Assembly: GCA_032158295.1 (NCBI GenBank)
Contig: CM063256.1
Coordinates: forward strand, 12,074,953 to 12,138,952
Source: Pycnopodia helianthoides
Taxonomy: Eukaryota > Echinodermata > Asteroidea > Forcipulatida > Asteriidae
DNA length: 64,000 nucleotides
Reading direction: 5' to 3'
Positions 21,423 to 33,400 of the stretch are shown piece after piece. Below the pieces are notes generated by a model that searched no databases, was not told the DNA's origin, and saw only the letters and a program-made list of their open reading frames with translations. Position 1 is the first letter of the stretch. Each line of letters begins with the position of its first letter. A program made the translations under genes and the position numbers.

Positions 21423-24400
21423 ATGGGAGGCCAACGAGGAGTGCATCCAACTTGCTGTTTTTGTCTTCATGTACGCACTGGCTCCGTTTTGATCGGGTTA
21501 TGGCACATGGTAAGTAAACATGGTAAATAATGTGTTGATTGTATCCGTACTGTATCAGCATTGTTTGGGACAGTCTTCGCTGATTTGCTTGCTGTGACCT
21601 TGTGTCCAGTAGTGATGGTGGCATATTCAACCTGCGGCGTCTCCAAAGTCTACAAGAATAAATCAAATGGTCATGGATCCCTACTCCTAGAATTATGAGG
21701 TTCCATGAACCTCATAGAGGTCCATGTACAAACTACAATACAAAACTTTTTTTCATTTACGTTTCTGCACCTGGAGTTCTCATTTGAAATCGGATCTCGC
21801 CAAAATTAGGCTCTACGTGTTCCTTGGAATCTCATTGAGCGTTGCATGGGTCAAGAAAATCCACTCCGCAAATTTAAAATTGTTAAAAAGCAATAAATTC
21901 TTCCGGTCATTCCCAGTCCTCTTCAAACAGTGTGAGTGTTATAACAAATATGGCGCTGGAGTCACATGATGTGTGTACAAAACCAACCTACAGTTGCCGG
22001 GACCAGCGTTGCTGCGCGCGGAGTACCAGTTTGTTCGGTAGACCTTTGCGAGCGCAGCAAGCGCCATATTTGTTATAACACTCACACTGTTTGAAGAGGA
22101 CTGGGAATGACGGTAAGAATTTATTGCTTTTTAACAATTTTAAATTTGCGGAGTGGATTTTCTTGACCCATGCAACGCTCAATGAGATTCCAAGGAACAC
22201 GTAGAGCCTAATTTTGGCGAGATCCGATTTCAAATGAGAACTCCAGGTGCAGAAACGTAAATGAAAAAAAGTTTTGTATTGTAGTTTGTACATGGACCTC
22301 TATGAGGTTCATGGAACCTCATAATTCTAGGAGTAATGGATCCCGTGATCCACTTCCTGTTTATTTGCTGACGACTAGACTGCGTCCTCCGCCCACAACC
22401 TTGAATGGAAGACATCCAGCACATATCGTCAGCAATTTCACGAAGTGCCAAAAACTTGAAAAATCGGTAGAAACCTCATATTGATTTTTTTGTTGGTTTC
22501 AATGTAGTTGATTGGTATCTAACAATTGACAAAGTTACAACTCTCAAAAGCGTCTACTTTCTTAACTATGCTGAGTCAATGAAAAAAAAGAAAGGCAAAA
22601 ACCCGAAGAACCTGGAACTGCGTTTTCACGAAGAGCCGAAAACCTTTTTGTCATTTTGTGTATTCGCGACCGCGTTGATTGTATAGCTGGCACATTGCCA
22701 ATCATGAGTGCTCCGGCTTTTGCATTTTCACGAAGTACCAAAAACTTTGTTATTGCGTTTTCACGAACAGCCAAAAAGTTTACACACGACGCGCGCGCTG
22801 CACACAGACCACAATTTGTACAGTTTTCACGAAGAGACAATCTTGTTAATTAAATAATTCCTCATTAATTAAGCATGTTATGGACTAGTTGCGATAATCG
22901 TAACCCTCCATCCTCCCGACGGTCGGAGACCGGAGGGTTACGAGTCATGCAGTGCAAAAAAGTGGCGAAATAAAAATTTCGACTATTTTGGTCAGACTAG
23001 TCACCAGATTTGCCAAATTTTTACCCCTTTGAAAAAACATGACACACATTCTAAGAACATGGATGTGATCATCAAGTTATAATGAATCCATTCATAACAC
23101 TCTAAACATCGATGAAAAATTATTTGAAGAAAAAACGAACAAAAACTTACCAGAAACTGACCGAAATGTCCATGGACCGCACTTCCCCTACATCAACCAA
23201 TCAGCGTAAACCAAACCGTTGTGTAGGCGTGGCGATCGTCTCGTGTGCGACTGTGCGTGCACGCAGTTAATGTATTTAACGGATTTGCGCTATTTGCAGT
23301 TTGCGCTGGTTAATTGCAGGAACAGCTTTCCAGAATGCGCGCTCAATCTGTAAATTTTTCCTCATAAATATCCTGTGATTGTGCAACTCAACAAAATGCG
23401 CTCAACGACGAGTTTGCTTACGCTGATTGGTCGAGATGTTGCTAGGTCACGAATCGCGAGGTTCGAAAACCGGACCTGAGATTGTCTACGCATCATGAAA
23501 ATTTCGCTCAGTCTCTGGTAAGTTTTTGTCTTTTTTTCTTTAAATATTTTCCCAATGATGTTTTGAGTAATACGAATGGATTCATGACACATTGATGATC
23601 ACATCCATGTTTTTAGAATGTGTGTCATGTTTTTTTAAAGTGGTAAAAATTTGGTAAATCTGGTGACTAGTCTGACCAAAATAGTCGAAATTTTTATTTC
23701 GCCACTTTTTTGCACTGCATGACTCGTAACCCTCCGGTCTCCGACCGTCGGGAGGATGGAGGGTTACGATTATCGCAACTAGTTATGGACAAATTTGACA
23801 GCAGATTTGTATGATTTAGGATCTCTACTTCCCATATGTAAAATTTCAAAGATTAAATTGCGAATAGTCTACCAACCAGTAATTTTAAAATTAGCTAAAC
23901 TTCAAACGCGGTTTTCTCCAAACATACATTTTTGGCTTTAGGGGACTTTTTGGCCCTTCGTGAAAGTTGATCGGTATCTAACAGTTTACAAAGTTACAGC
24001 TCTCAAAAGCGTCTAGTTTCTTAATTATACTAAATGGATGAAAGGCAAAAACCCAATAACCTGGAATTGTGTTTTCACGAAGAGCCAAAAACCTTTTTGT
24101 CATTTTGTGTATTCGCGACGCGGTTGGTTGTATAGCTGGCACATTGCCAATCATGAGTGCTCCGGCTTTTGCGTTTTCACGAAGTGCCAAAAACTTTGTT
24201 ATTGCGTTTTCACGAACAGCCAAAAAGTTTACACACGACGCGCGCGCTGCACACAGACCACATTTTGAACATTTTTCACAAAGAGACAATCTTGTTAATT
24301 GGATAATTCCTCATTAATTGAACACGTTATGGACAAAATTGAAAGCAGATTTGTATGATTTAGGATCTCTACTTCCCTGATATGTAAAATTTCAAAGATT

Positions 24401-27400
24401 AAATTGCGAATTGTCTACCAACCAGTAATTTCAAAATTAGCTTAACTTCAAACGCGGTTTTCTCCAAACATACATTTTTGGCTTTAGGGGACTTTTTGGC
24501 ACTTCGTGAAATTGCTGACGATATACAGATCGTTTTGCTATGGAATCTCAATGCTTTGGACTCACTAGAGAAGAAAACTGAAGTCCTGCTTCAACCCCAA
24601 ATTATTACATGCAATGCAGCCGACGTCAGGCCGTCAAAGTGGATATAAGCAGAGGATCAATTTTGCTATCTCGGAAGTGTTGTGTTTCACAACGCCATGA
24701 TTAATGATGAAGCCAATGCCTACATGTCTAAAGCTAGTGCAGCATTTGGCAATCTGCAATGAAGGGTTTGGATTGATCATGGCGTGTTAACCACCTTACC
24801 GTGCTGTAGTGTGTAACTGTAAGGCTCTGAAAGCTGGACGCCCTACTCACTGCCGCCACATTAAGCGACTAGACATGCTATACCAGTTCCACATGCGCTG
24901 TCTTCGGAGAATGGCCAAAATCAAGTGTGGCAAGAAAAAAGTCCCTAACATCAAGGTCCTTAAACGATGCAACATTAATGGTATTGAGGCTCTGCTCATA
25001 TTATTAATTAATTAATAATAGCAGCCTGGATTAAATTCTTCTGCCCCTGGGCAGAATTCCGACTTTCCGACTATGAAAATCCTTTTTTTTATCAGTTCAG
25101 ACTTTTTAAAATCTCTGACTTTTGCAAATTCACTTTTGAACCTTTCACTTTCCAACATTTAAAATAATGTAAGTTTTTGAAGATTTTTAAATTAAATAAA
25201 ACAGTTTTTGATAACTATCTTGTTTTTGTGTCACGTCTTTGTTTAATTTTTTAATATGCCTTGCGTACGTGCACGCTGTTTCTCTGCACGTGGCACGGCC
25301 ACTTTATTTTCTCAGAATCTCATCCCAGTAATAGCCGCAAATTTTTGCTGGGTTGGTCACCTTCAGAGGATGGAGATCAGAATAATTTAAAATATTTAGA
25401 TTGTGAAAATCAAGCAACATTTTAAAGAGTTTCGGTTTGATGTTACACAAAACAAATAAATTAACCCAATTTATAGCAAAATATTTTATGATGTCATTTA
25501 ACTCTTTCCCCTGTTCTTTGAGAGACCATTACTGAAACAAAATCAAACTGTGCATACACTGTACTTAAACACAATAAAAGCAATGACTTACATGTAAATT
25601 GCAACAATCACCTTCCAATGTCAAAATCAGGTTATTCATGCAGTATTGCTGACAGGAAGCTGGTTAACCAATCAAACAAACGATCGTTGTGCCATACAAT
25701 GTTAGTTGGCAAAATATTTTTTTAAACATGTTGAAATAAGAAAAGGAAGAGGGCCTTTTTTTCTTTCTTTTTTTTCAGAAATGGCTTCCCGACACATTTT
25801 TCAAGACAACTGGCCGGGCTAATTTTCGAGATGGTTGCCAGCTTTTTTCTGTGTTTTTTTTTTTTCGGTGTGCTAAAGTCCAAAAATACAATATTATTTA
25901 TTTGAAGATTTTGTTTTCTTTAAAGAAACGTTTTAAAGAAATTTGTAAGAAAAAAAAAAGAGGCGGCCTCTGAAAAGGAAGTGGGCGGGGATGCTAAACA
26001 TGTTTTTGTAATTATTTGGCCTTAGATCATGTAGATTGTGAAATTCCTTTTGGGCGAGACTCGGTTACACAATGTACATGGTCTAATAATAGAATAATGA
26101 GTTTGTTTGATGTGTACATGTAGCTGAAGAGAGCCACTGGTTGAGGGCAAAATTTCCTGCGACCATGCTTTGGTACAAACATCATTAACATTTAATGTCA
26201 AAATTTGGATTGGTGTCCGAAATTTTTTGATTCAGTACCCGAAAATTAGGTTAGTTGAATGGAATACCAACTTAAACTCAAAAATGCTGCTTACCCCCTT
26301 AGCTCTTTTTACAAATCTGGCCTACAAGTAGAGTCTAAAATCTATATGTCAAACTAAGATTGACTACACATTTACTTAGTATTTATGGAGTCAGCGGAGC
26401 CAGTATTAGCCAATGAATAGAGTTGGCAAAGTATACCACATGACATGTACTATGTACCAGTAGAGAGTCTGCTGAGATGTGCGTACAGTATGCCATTAGC
26501 TCGGATTTAAGAAATTGCAGGGGGGGATAGCTTATGGGGTCAGGAGCATTAGTAGACTCTGGCGGAGTAAAGTAATTCAGCTTGGACAATTGGAGCTGAG
26601 GGGAGTTTAGAGCATCAGCGGACTCTGGCGGAGAAATTGTAATTCAGCTTGGAGTTGAAGGGAGTTTAGAGCATCAGCAAACTCTGGTGGAGAAATAGTA
26701 ATTCAGATTGGAGTTGAGGGGAGTTCAGAGCATGAGCGGACTCTGGTGGAGAAATTGTAATTCAGCTTGGAGTTGAAGGGAGTTTAGAGCATCAGCAAAC
26801 TCTGGTGGAGAAATAGTAATTCAGATTGGAGTTGAGGGGAGTTCAGAGCATGAGCGGACTCTGGTGGAGAAATTGTAATTCAGCTTGGAGTTGAAGGGAG
26901 TTTAGAGCATCAGCAAACTCTGGTGGAGAAATAGTAATTCAGATTGGAGCTGAGGGGAGTTCAGAGCATCAGCGGACTCTGGCGGAGAAATTGTAATTCA
27001 GCTTGGAGTTGAAGGGAGTTTAGAGCATCAGCAAACTCTGGTGGAGAAATAGTAATTCAGATTGGAGTTGAGGGGAGTTCAGAGCATCAGCGGACTCTGG
27101 TGGAGAAATTGTAATTCAGCTTGGAGTTGAAGGGAGTTTAGAGCATCAGCAAACTCTGGTGGAGAAATAGTAATTCAGATTGGAGCTGAGGGGAGTTCAG
27201 AGCATCAGCGGACTCTGGTGGAGAAATAGTTATTCAGATTGGGCTAGGGGAGTTCGGCATAGCGAGAGGGAGTTCAGAGCATCAGCGGACTCTGGTGGAG
27301 AAATTAGTAATTCAGATTGGAGTTGAGGGGAGTTAGAGCATCAGCGGACTCTGGTGGAGAAATTGTAATTCAGCTTGGAGTGAGGGGAGTGTCAGAGCAT

Positions 27401-30400
27401 CAGCGGACTCTGGTGGAGAAATAGTTATTCAGATTGGAGATGAGGGAGTGCAGAGCATCAGCGGACTCTGGTGGAAAAATAGTAATTCAGCTTGGAGTTG
27501 AGGAGAGTGTAGAGCATCAGCGGACTCTGGTGGAAAATAGTAATTCACTTGGATGAGGGGAGTGTAGAGCATAAGCGGACTCTGGTGGAGAAAATAGTTA
27601 TTCAGACTTGGAGTTGAGGAGAGTGCAGAGCATCAGCGGACTCTGGTGGAAAAATAGTAATTCAGCTTGGAGTTGAGGGAGTGTAGAGCATCAGCGGACT
27701 CTGGTGAGAAATAGTAATTCAGCTTGGAGTTGAGGGAGTTAGAGCATCAGCGGACTCTGGTAGAAAATAGTAATTCATTGGAGATGAGGGGAGTGCAGAG
27801 CATCAGCGGACTCTGGTAGAGAAATTGTAATTCAGTTGGAGATAGGGAGTTAGAGCATCAGCGACTCTGGTGGAGAAATTGTAATTCAGCTTGGAGTTGA
27901 GGGAGTTTAGAGCATCAGCGACTCTGGTGGAGAAATAGTAATTCAGTTGGAGTTGAGGGGAGTTAGAGCATCAGCGGACTCTGGTGGAAAATAGTTAATT
28001 CAACTTGGAGTGAGGGAGTGTAGAGCATCAGCGGACTCTGGTGGAGAAATAGTTATTCAGTTGGAGTTGAGGGGAGTTAGAGCATCAGCGGACTCTGGTG
28101 GAGAAATAGTAATTCAGCTTGGAGTTGAGGGGAGTGTAGAGCATCAGCGGACTCTGGTGGAAAAATAGTTAATTCAGATTGGAGTGAGGGAGTGCAGAGC
28201 ATCAGCGGACTCTGGTGGAAAAATAGTAATTCAGCTTGGAGTTGAGGGAGTGTAGAGCATCAAGCGGACTCTGGTGGAAAAATAGTAATTCAGACTTGGA
28301 GATTGAGGGGAGTGAGAGCATCAAGCGGACTCTGGTGGAAAATAGTAATTCAGATTGGAGATTGAGGGAGTGCAGAGCATCAGCGGACTCTGGTGGAAAA
28401 ATAGTAATTCAGCTTGGAGTTGAGGAGAGTGTAGAGCATCAGCGGACTCTGGTAGAGAAATAGTAATTCAGCTTGGAGTTGAGGGGAGTGTAGAGCATCA
28501 GCGGACTCTGGTAGAGAAATAGTAATTCAGTTGGAGTGAGGGGAGTTCAGAGCATCAGCGGACTCTGGTGGAGAAATAGTAATTCAGTTGGAGATGAGGG
28601 AGTGCAGAGCATCAGCGACTCTGGTGGAGAAATAGTAATTCAGTTGGAGTTGAGGGAGTTAGAGCATCAGCGAACTCTGGTGGAAAAATAGTAATTCAGA
28701 TTGGAGTTGAGGGGAGTTAGAGCATCAGCGGACTCTGGTGGAAGAAATAGTAATTCAGCTTGGAGTTGAGGGGAGTGAGAGCATCAGCGGACTCTGGTGG
28801 AAAAATAGTTATTCAGCTTGGAGTTTAGGGGAGTGCAGAGCATCAGCGGACTCTGGTGGAAAAATAGTAATTCAGCTTGGAGTTGAGGGAGTGTAGAGCA
28901 TCAGCGGACTCTGGTGGAAAAATAGTTAATTCAGCTTGGAGATTGAGGGGAGTGTAGAGCATCAGCGGACTCTGGTGGAGAAATAGTTATTCAGATTGGA
29001 GATGAGGGGAGTGCAGAGCATCAGCGGACTCTGGTGGAGAAATGTTATTCAGATTGGAGATGAGGGGAGTGCAGAGCATCAGCGACTCTGGTGGAGAATA
29101 GTAATTCAGATTGGAGTTGAAGGGAGTTTAGAGCATCAGCGAACTCTGGTGAGAAATAGTAATTCAGATTGGAGTTGAGGGAGTTCAGAGCATCAGCGGA
29201 CTCTGGTAGAGAAATAGTAATTCAGATTGGAGATGAGGGGAGTGCAGAGCATCAGCGGACTCTGGTGGAGAAATAGTTATTCAGATTGGAGATGAGGGAG
29301 TTCAGAGCAACAGCGGACTCTGGTAGAGAAATAGTAATTCAGCTTGGAGTTGAGGAGAGTGTAGAGCATCAGCGGACTCTGGTGGAGAAATAGTTATTCA
29401 GATTGGAGTGAGGGAGTGCAGAGCATCAGGGACTCTGGTGGAAAAATAGTAATTCAGCTTGGAGTTGAGGAGAGTGTAGAGCATCAGCGGACTCTGGTGG
29501 AAAAATAGTAATTCAGCTTGGAGTTGAGGGGAGTGCAGAGCATCAGCGGACTCTGGTGGAAAAATAGTAATTCAGCTTGGAGTTGAGGGGAGTTCAGAGC
29601 ATCAGCGGACTCTGGTAGAGAAATAGTAATTCAGATTGGAGATGAGGGGAGTGCAGAGCATCAGCGGACTCTGGTGGAAAAATAGTAATTCAGATTGGAG
29701 TTGAGGGGAGTTCAGAGCATCAGCGGACTCTGGTGGAGAAATAGTAATTCAGATTGGAGTTGAGGGGAGTGCAGAGCATCAGCGGACTCTGGCAGAGAAA
29801 TAGTAATTCAGCTTGGAGATGAGGGGAGTGCAGAGCATCAGCGGACTCTGGCAGAGTATTAGTAATTCAGCTTGTAGCTGAGAGTCGTTTAATGGGGTAA
29901 GCAAATTTTCTTGCCTACTGTAGCAGAAAATTTGTTTAAGCGTAAGCATATGTCACAGGTTAGCAAAAAAATCAGATGGACAGCTTCCGCGTTCACCTTA
30001 GACCTGCATGGTTATGTCATTCATTTTCATACAGTAAGCACTGGAAGGTTAGCATGCCTTTTCAATAGCCATGGTTATCAGCGCTATGAATTGGAAACTC
30101 GCACAGTAAGCACAAAACTGGCCGTTAAGCATCCCTATGAAATATGGCCCATGTTTTTACAGACTGGTTGTATGGTGTTTCGTTGAAAACTAGAGGATGA
30201 GATCTAACTGCTCCTTTTTGGCTTTGCTCCACAATCACCAATCTCATACCACCTTCAGTGAGTCATCTTCTCGCATTTGAGGGTCTTCAAATAAACTTAT
30301 TCTCCACGTTCCTACATGTAAATGGAAACTTAAAACTCACATGGCAGTCATGTATTTTCAAGTTCGGCACCAATGTTATAGAACTACCTCCCTATAGACG

Positions 30401-33400
30401 TCAGAAGTTCCCCAAACGGAACATTTTCGAGATTGACTAAGAATTAAGTTTTTTTCTGAGTAATCTATATAAATACGTGACCTTGAAGCGCCCTCGAGCA
30501 TATTTTGTATGGATACTGGCACTACATAAGATGTTTTGGGGCGCGTTTTTGTGGCTGGAACAAATTGACCATGATAACTGTTTCAGTTATGGCCAGTGAT
30601 TCACCAATAGGCAATTCAACCAAAACAGTTCTTGGTTACGACGGTGAAAACACACCCCCGTTTGATTGATTAACAATTACCATAATGTACTTTCTCTTTA
30701 TTTGAACAGGTTGGTCAAGTATGCGCTATGCTGTTGATTGCATCTATGATCATCAAGGGCACTGTGACAACCGAGGACAACACGCCCAACATGTCGATCG
30801 AAAACCAGCATGATGCATGTAAGTCATCAGGTGTCTTCTAATCTAGGCCCCCAGCAAAATTCGTTAAAATGCAGCACAGTTTGAAATGAAAACCCTGATA
30901 AGTGCAGCAAAATGTAACACAGTTGCAACGTGAAGTGAAGTGGTTTACGCCAGCCTTGGCACTGGGCATTTACCAGGGCTCAAAATGCCACGGAGGATTC
31001 TATTGTAATGTGAAGTGAACTGGTATGACGCCAGCCTTGGCACTGGTACATGTACATGTAAATACATCAAAATGCATCAAAGTTTGCTGGGGACTGGGAT
31101 TGCAACATAGACATGCCAAGTCCATGTAGAACCCTGCTAAATGCAGCACAGTGCAACAGAGTATGGGATTTGAGTTGACCATTAATTGTGACAAAGTACA
31201 ACAACTTTTACCATTTAATGCGTTTTGTGGTATTTGGCAGCGATAGGGTTAATTGGGCTCAATTTCATAGAACTGCTTGACGGTAGGCTATATTTCTGCT
31301 TACTTTAGCAAAACAATTTGCTTTTACATAAGTACATGTACTTTGAAGCCCATTTGACAGGTTAGCAAGAACATTTGGAGGCGAACTTGCCACTGTACTT
31401 GACACTCAACTAAAAAGTACTTGACTACAACACAGGTATGATAATGTAAAATTTGGTATGGCAGTCTTCCAGCTTGGATTCTAGTTTATGTACGTAACTA
31501 AAACCATGTATACAAATTCCATAAAACGTGGAATATTGTGATGCTTTTGTGGTGCCCAGCAGATGGCTCTAGGGAGTCAGGGAGTGGTGACTAGCGAGTG
31601 TGTTGTACATGTAGTTGTAGATAGACTCAAAAATTGTTAATGGCCTCAGATTGTAGCCTTTTGAGAAAGATCTGCTAGGGTCGAAATGTGAGGCCATTGA
31701 AAATTGGTGCATTTATACACAGGGGCATTTTGGTTGGTAAACAGCTTGCAGTCGGCTGATCCCTTAACATGTCTCTGTTCGAAACAGGACCCATTAAAGT
31801 GCGCGAGTTTGTTTCCTTCACGCGTTAAAGCAATATGGAACCAAAGTGATTCAAAAAAATAAATGTATAATTACGCGCGAGACTTGAACGATCTACACTG
31901 TCCAAAGGTGTCTTTGTCATGGAAAGTTTATTGAATTTCATTGCATCCTATGCTTCAGCGCTTGTTCACATGGCAATCAAGCTGCAGCTGTATTCGCTAA
32001 TTCGGACATGGCCTGCATGTATGTCAAGCCCTGAATTGAACTGAAGATGCCCCTCTGGTTTTGCCATGCACTTTGTATTAAGTTACAAAAGAGTTTCCTC
32101 TCCTACCGTGTGATAAAAGTATCAAGCCTCCTTCATAATTCATGAATGTTAGTTCAACAACCCATTATTGTTTTTTTTTCACCAGCTGATTACTGCGTTG
32201 GATTGGTTATCATCTGTTGTTACTTTCTGATAACAAGCATGATGATTAAAGGAGTTGCACAGGTAAGATCATAACAAGCCCGTCAATAGACCTTGTGTGC
32301 ATGACGTCATTTGAGTAGGGCGCCCTCGTGATGGAGGTCAACTGAAGGTTGCTCATTGGCCCATCATGTGCGCCGTTTTTTTCCATCGTTTCATCTCTAA
32401 GATGGTGACAGGATGATGTCAATGGTCATGGTCCGAAAGAGTAGATGGATTCATGAAGCCCGGCCCACCATCGCAACTGTTGATCAATGTCGACCATGTG
32501 TGACTGTAGCCCATACCAGTATGGTTGTGGCTCTGCCCTGTGTCACACAGAGAACATGAAGCAGCAATCTACATGGCAGAGACTTGTTTACATTTCATGT
32601 GTTTGACTTGAGATTCATTTGACTTTCGGGCACGCGTTCATGGTCGATAGTGGTCAATGCATTAGAGGGGCAGAGCTTAATGGTTCAGTCTTTTCTACAG
32701 GTACCCAAAGTTAGTTTTCCCCCTGTGCTCAAGAGTTGCCTTCAGCTCTGATGAAAGCTTATCGACGGGGGCGTACAGTGTGTTTCTCCTACAGTAGGCC
32801 TGGGGGTACACGGAGGCCATGGCCTCTGTTGTCCCTGGTCTTGGCCTTAATGCCCCTTCAAAAGTTTCCCATAGACTTTGCAAAAATGGAAATGGTCTTG
32901 CCCTCTCCAAGATGAAATTCCAGGCCTGCTACAATGTTGGCAAACTTCAAGGAAGTTGGTCAGGGTTGTTAGAACTTACTTGCTAACAAGGCTTGTGGAA
33001 AGTCCCTTATGATGCACTTATTCAAGTTGTAATGTATCGTTATAGTCCAGCAGATTGGTATACTAATAAATTTTGCTTTTATGACATGTATGATACATGT
33101 ACATGTACAAGCATGAGATTTGCCACACAGCTACAGCATACTTTCAGGAAAAATTGTTGGCTTTAGGGCCACCGCAAATTTGCCCTATAGCCAAAATTGG
33201 CAGGGTCGGGCCAGTAAACTCATGGTTGGACAAGTCCTGTGGTCGGGTGTTTTTTCAATTGAATCAAATACAAATTTCACTTTCAGTCTGTTTTAATTCT
33301 GTGAAATATTGAAGAATATCCATTTATATCAAATTTAGTGCTTGTCTAAATGAAAACAGTTTTTATGTTAAACTGTGTAGATGATTATTTGTTTCTTATT

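Noticed and set aside
21724..22293. Two matching proteins of 81 and 101 codons on opposite strands
   Set aside because: They are the two arms of one inverted repeat; no family motif.
22562..24317. Pairs of similar ORFs with CVFTK/CAARASCVNF-like words
   Set aside because: They come from the tandem-duplicated non-coding unit and its short internal repeats.
26541..29885. CRISPR-like or protein-coding tandem array
   Set aside because: Units are contiguous without unique spacers and 59 bp long, so not CRISPR; unit length and indels destroy any reading frame.
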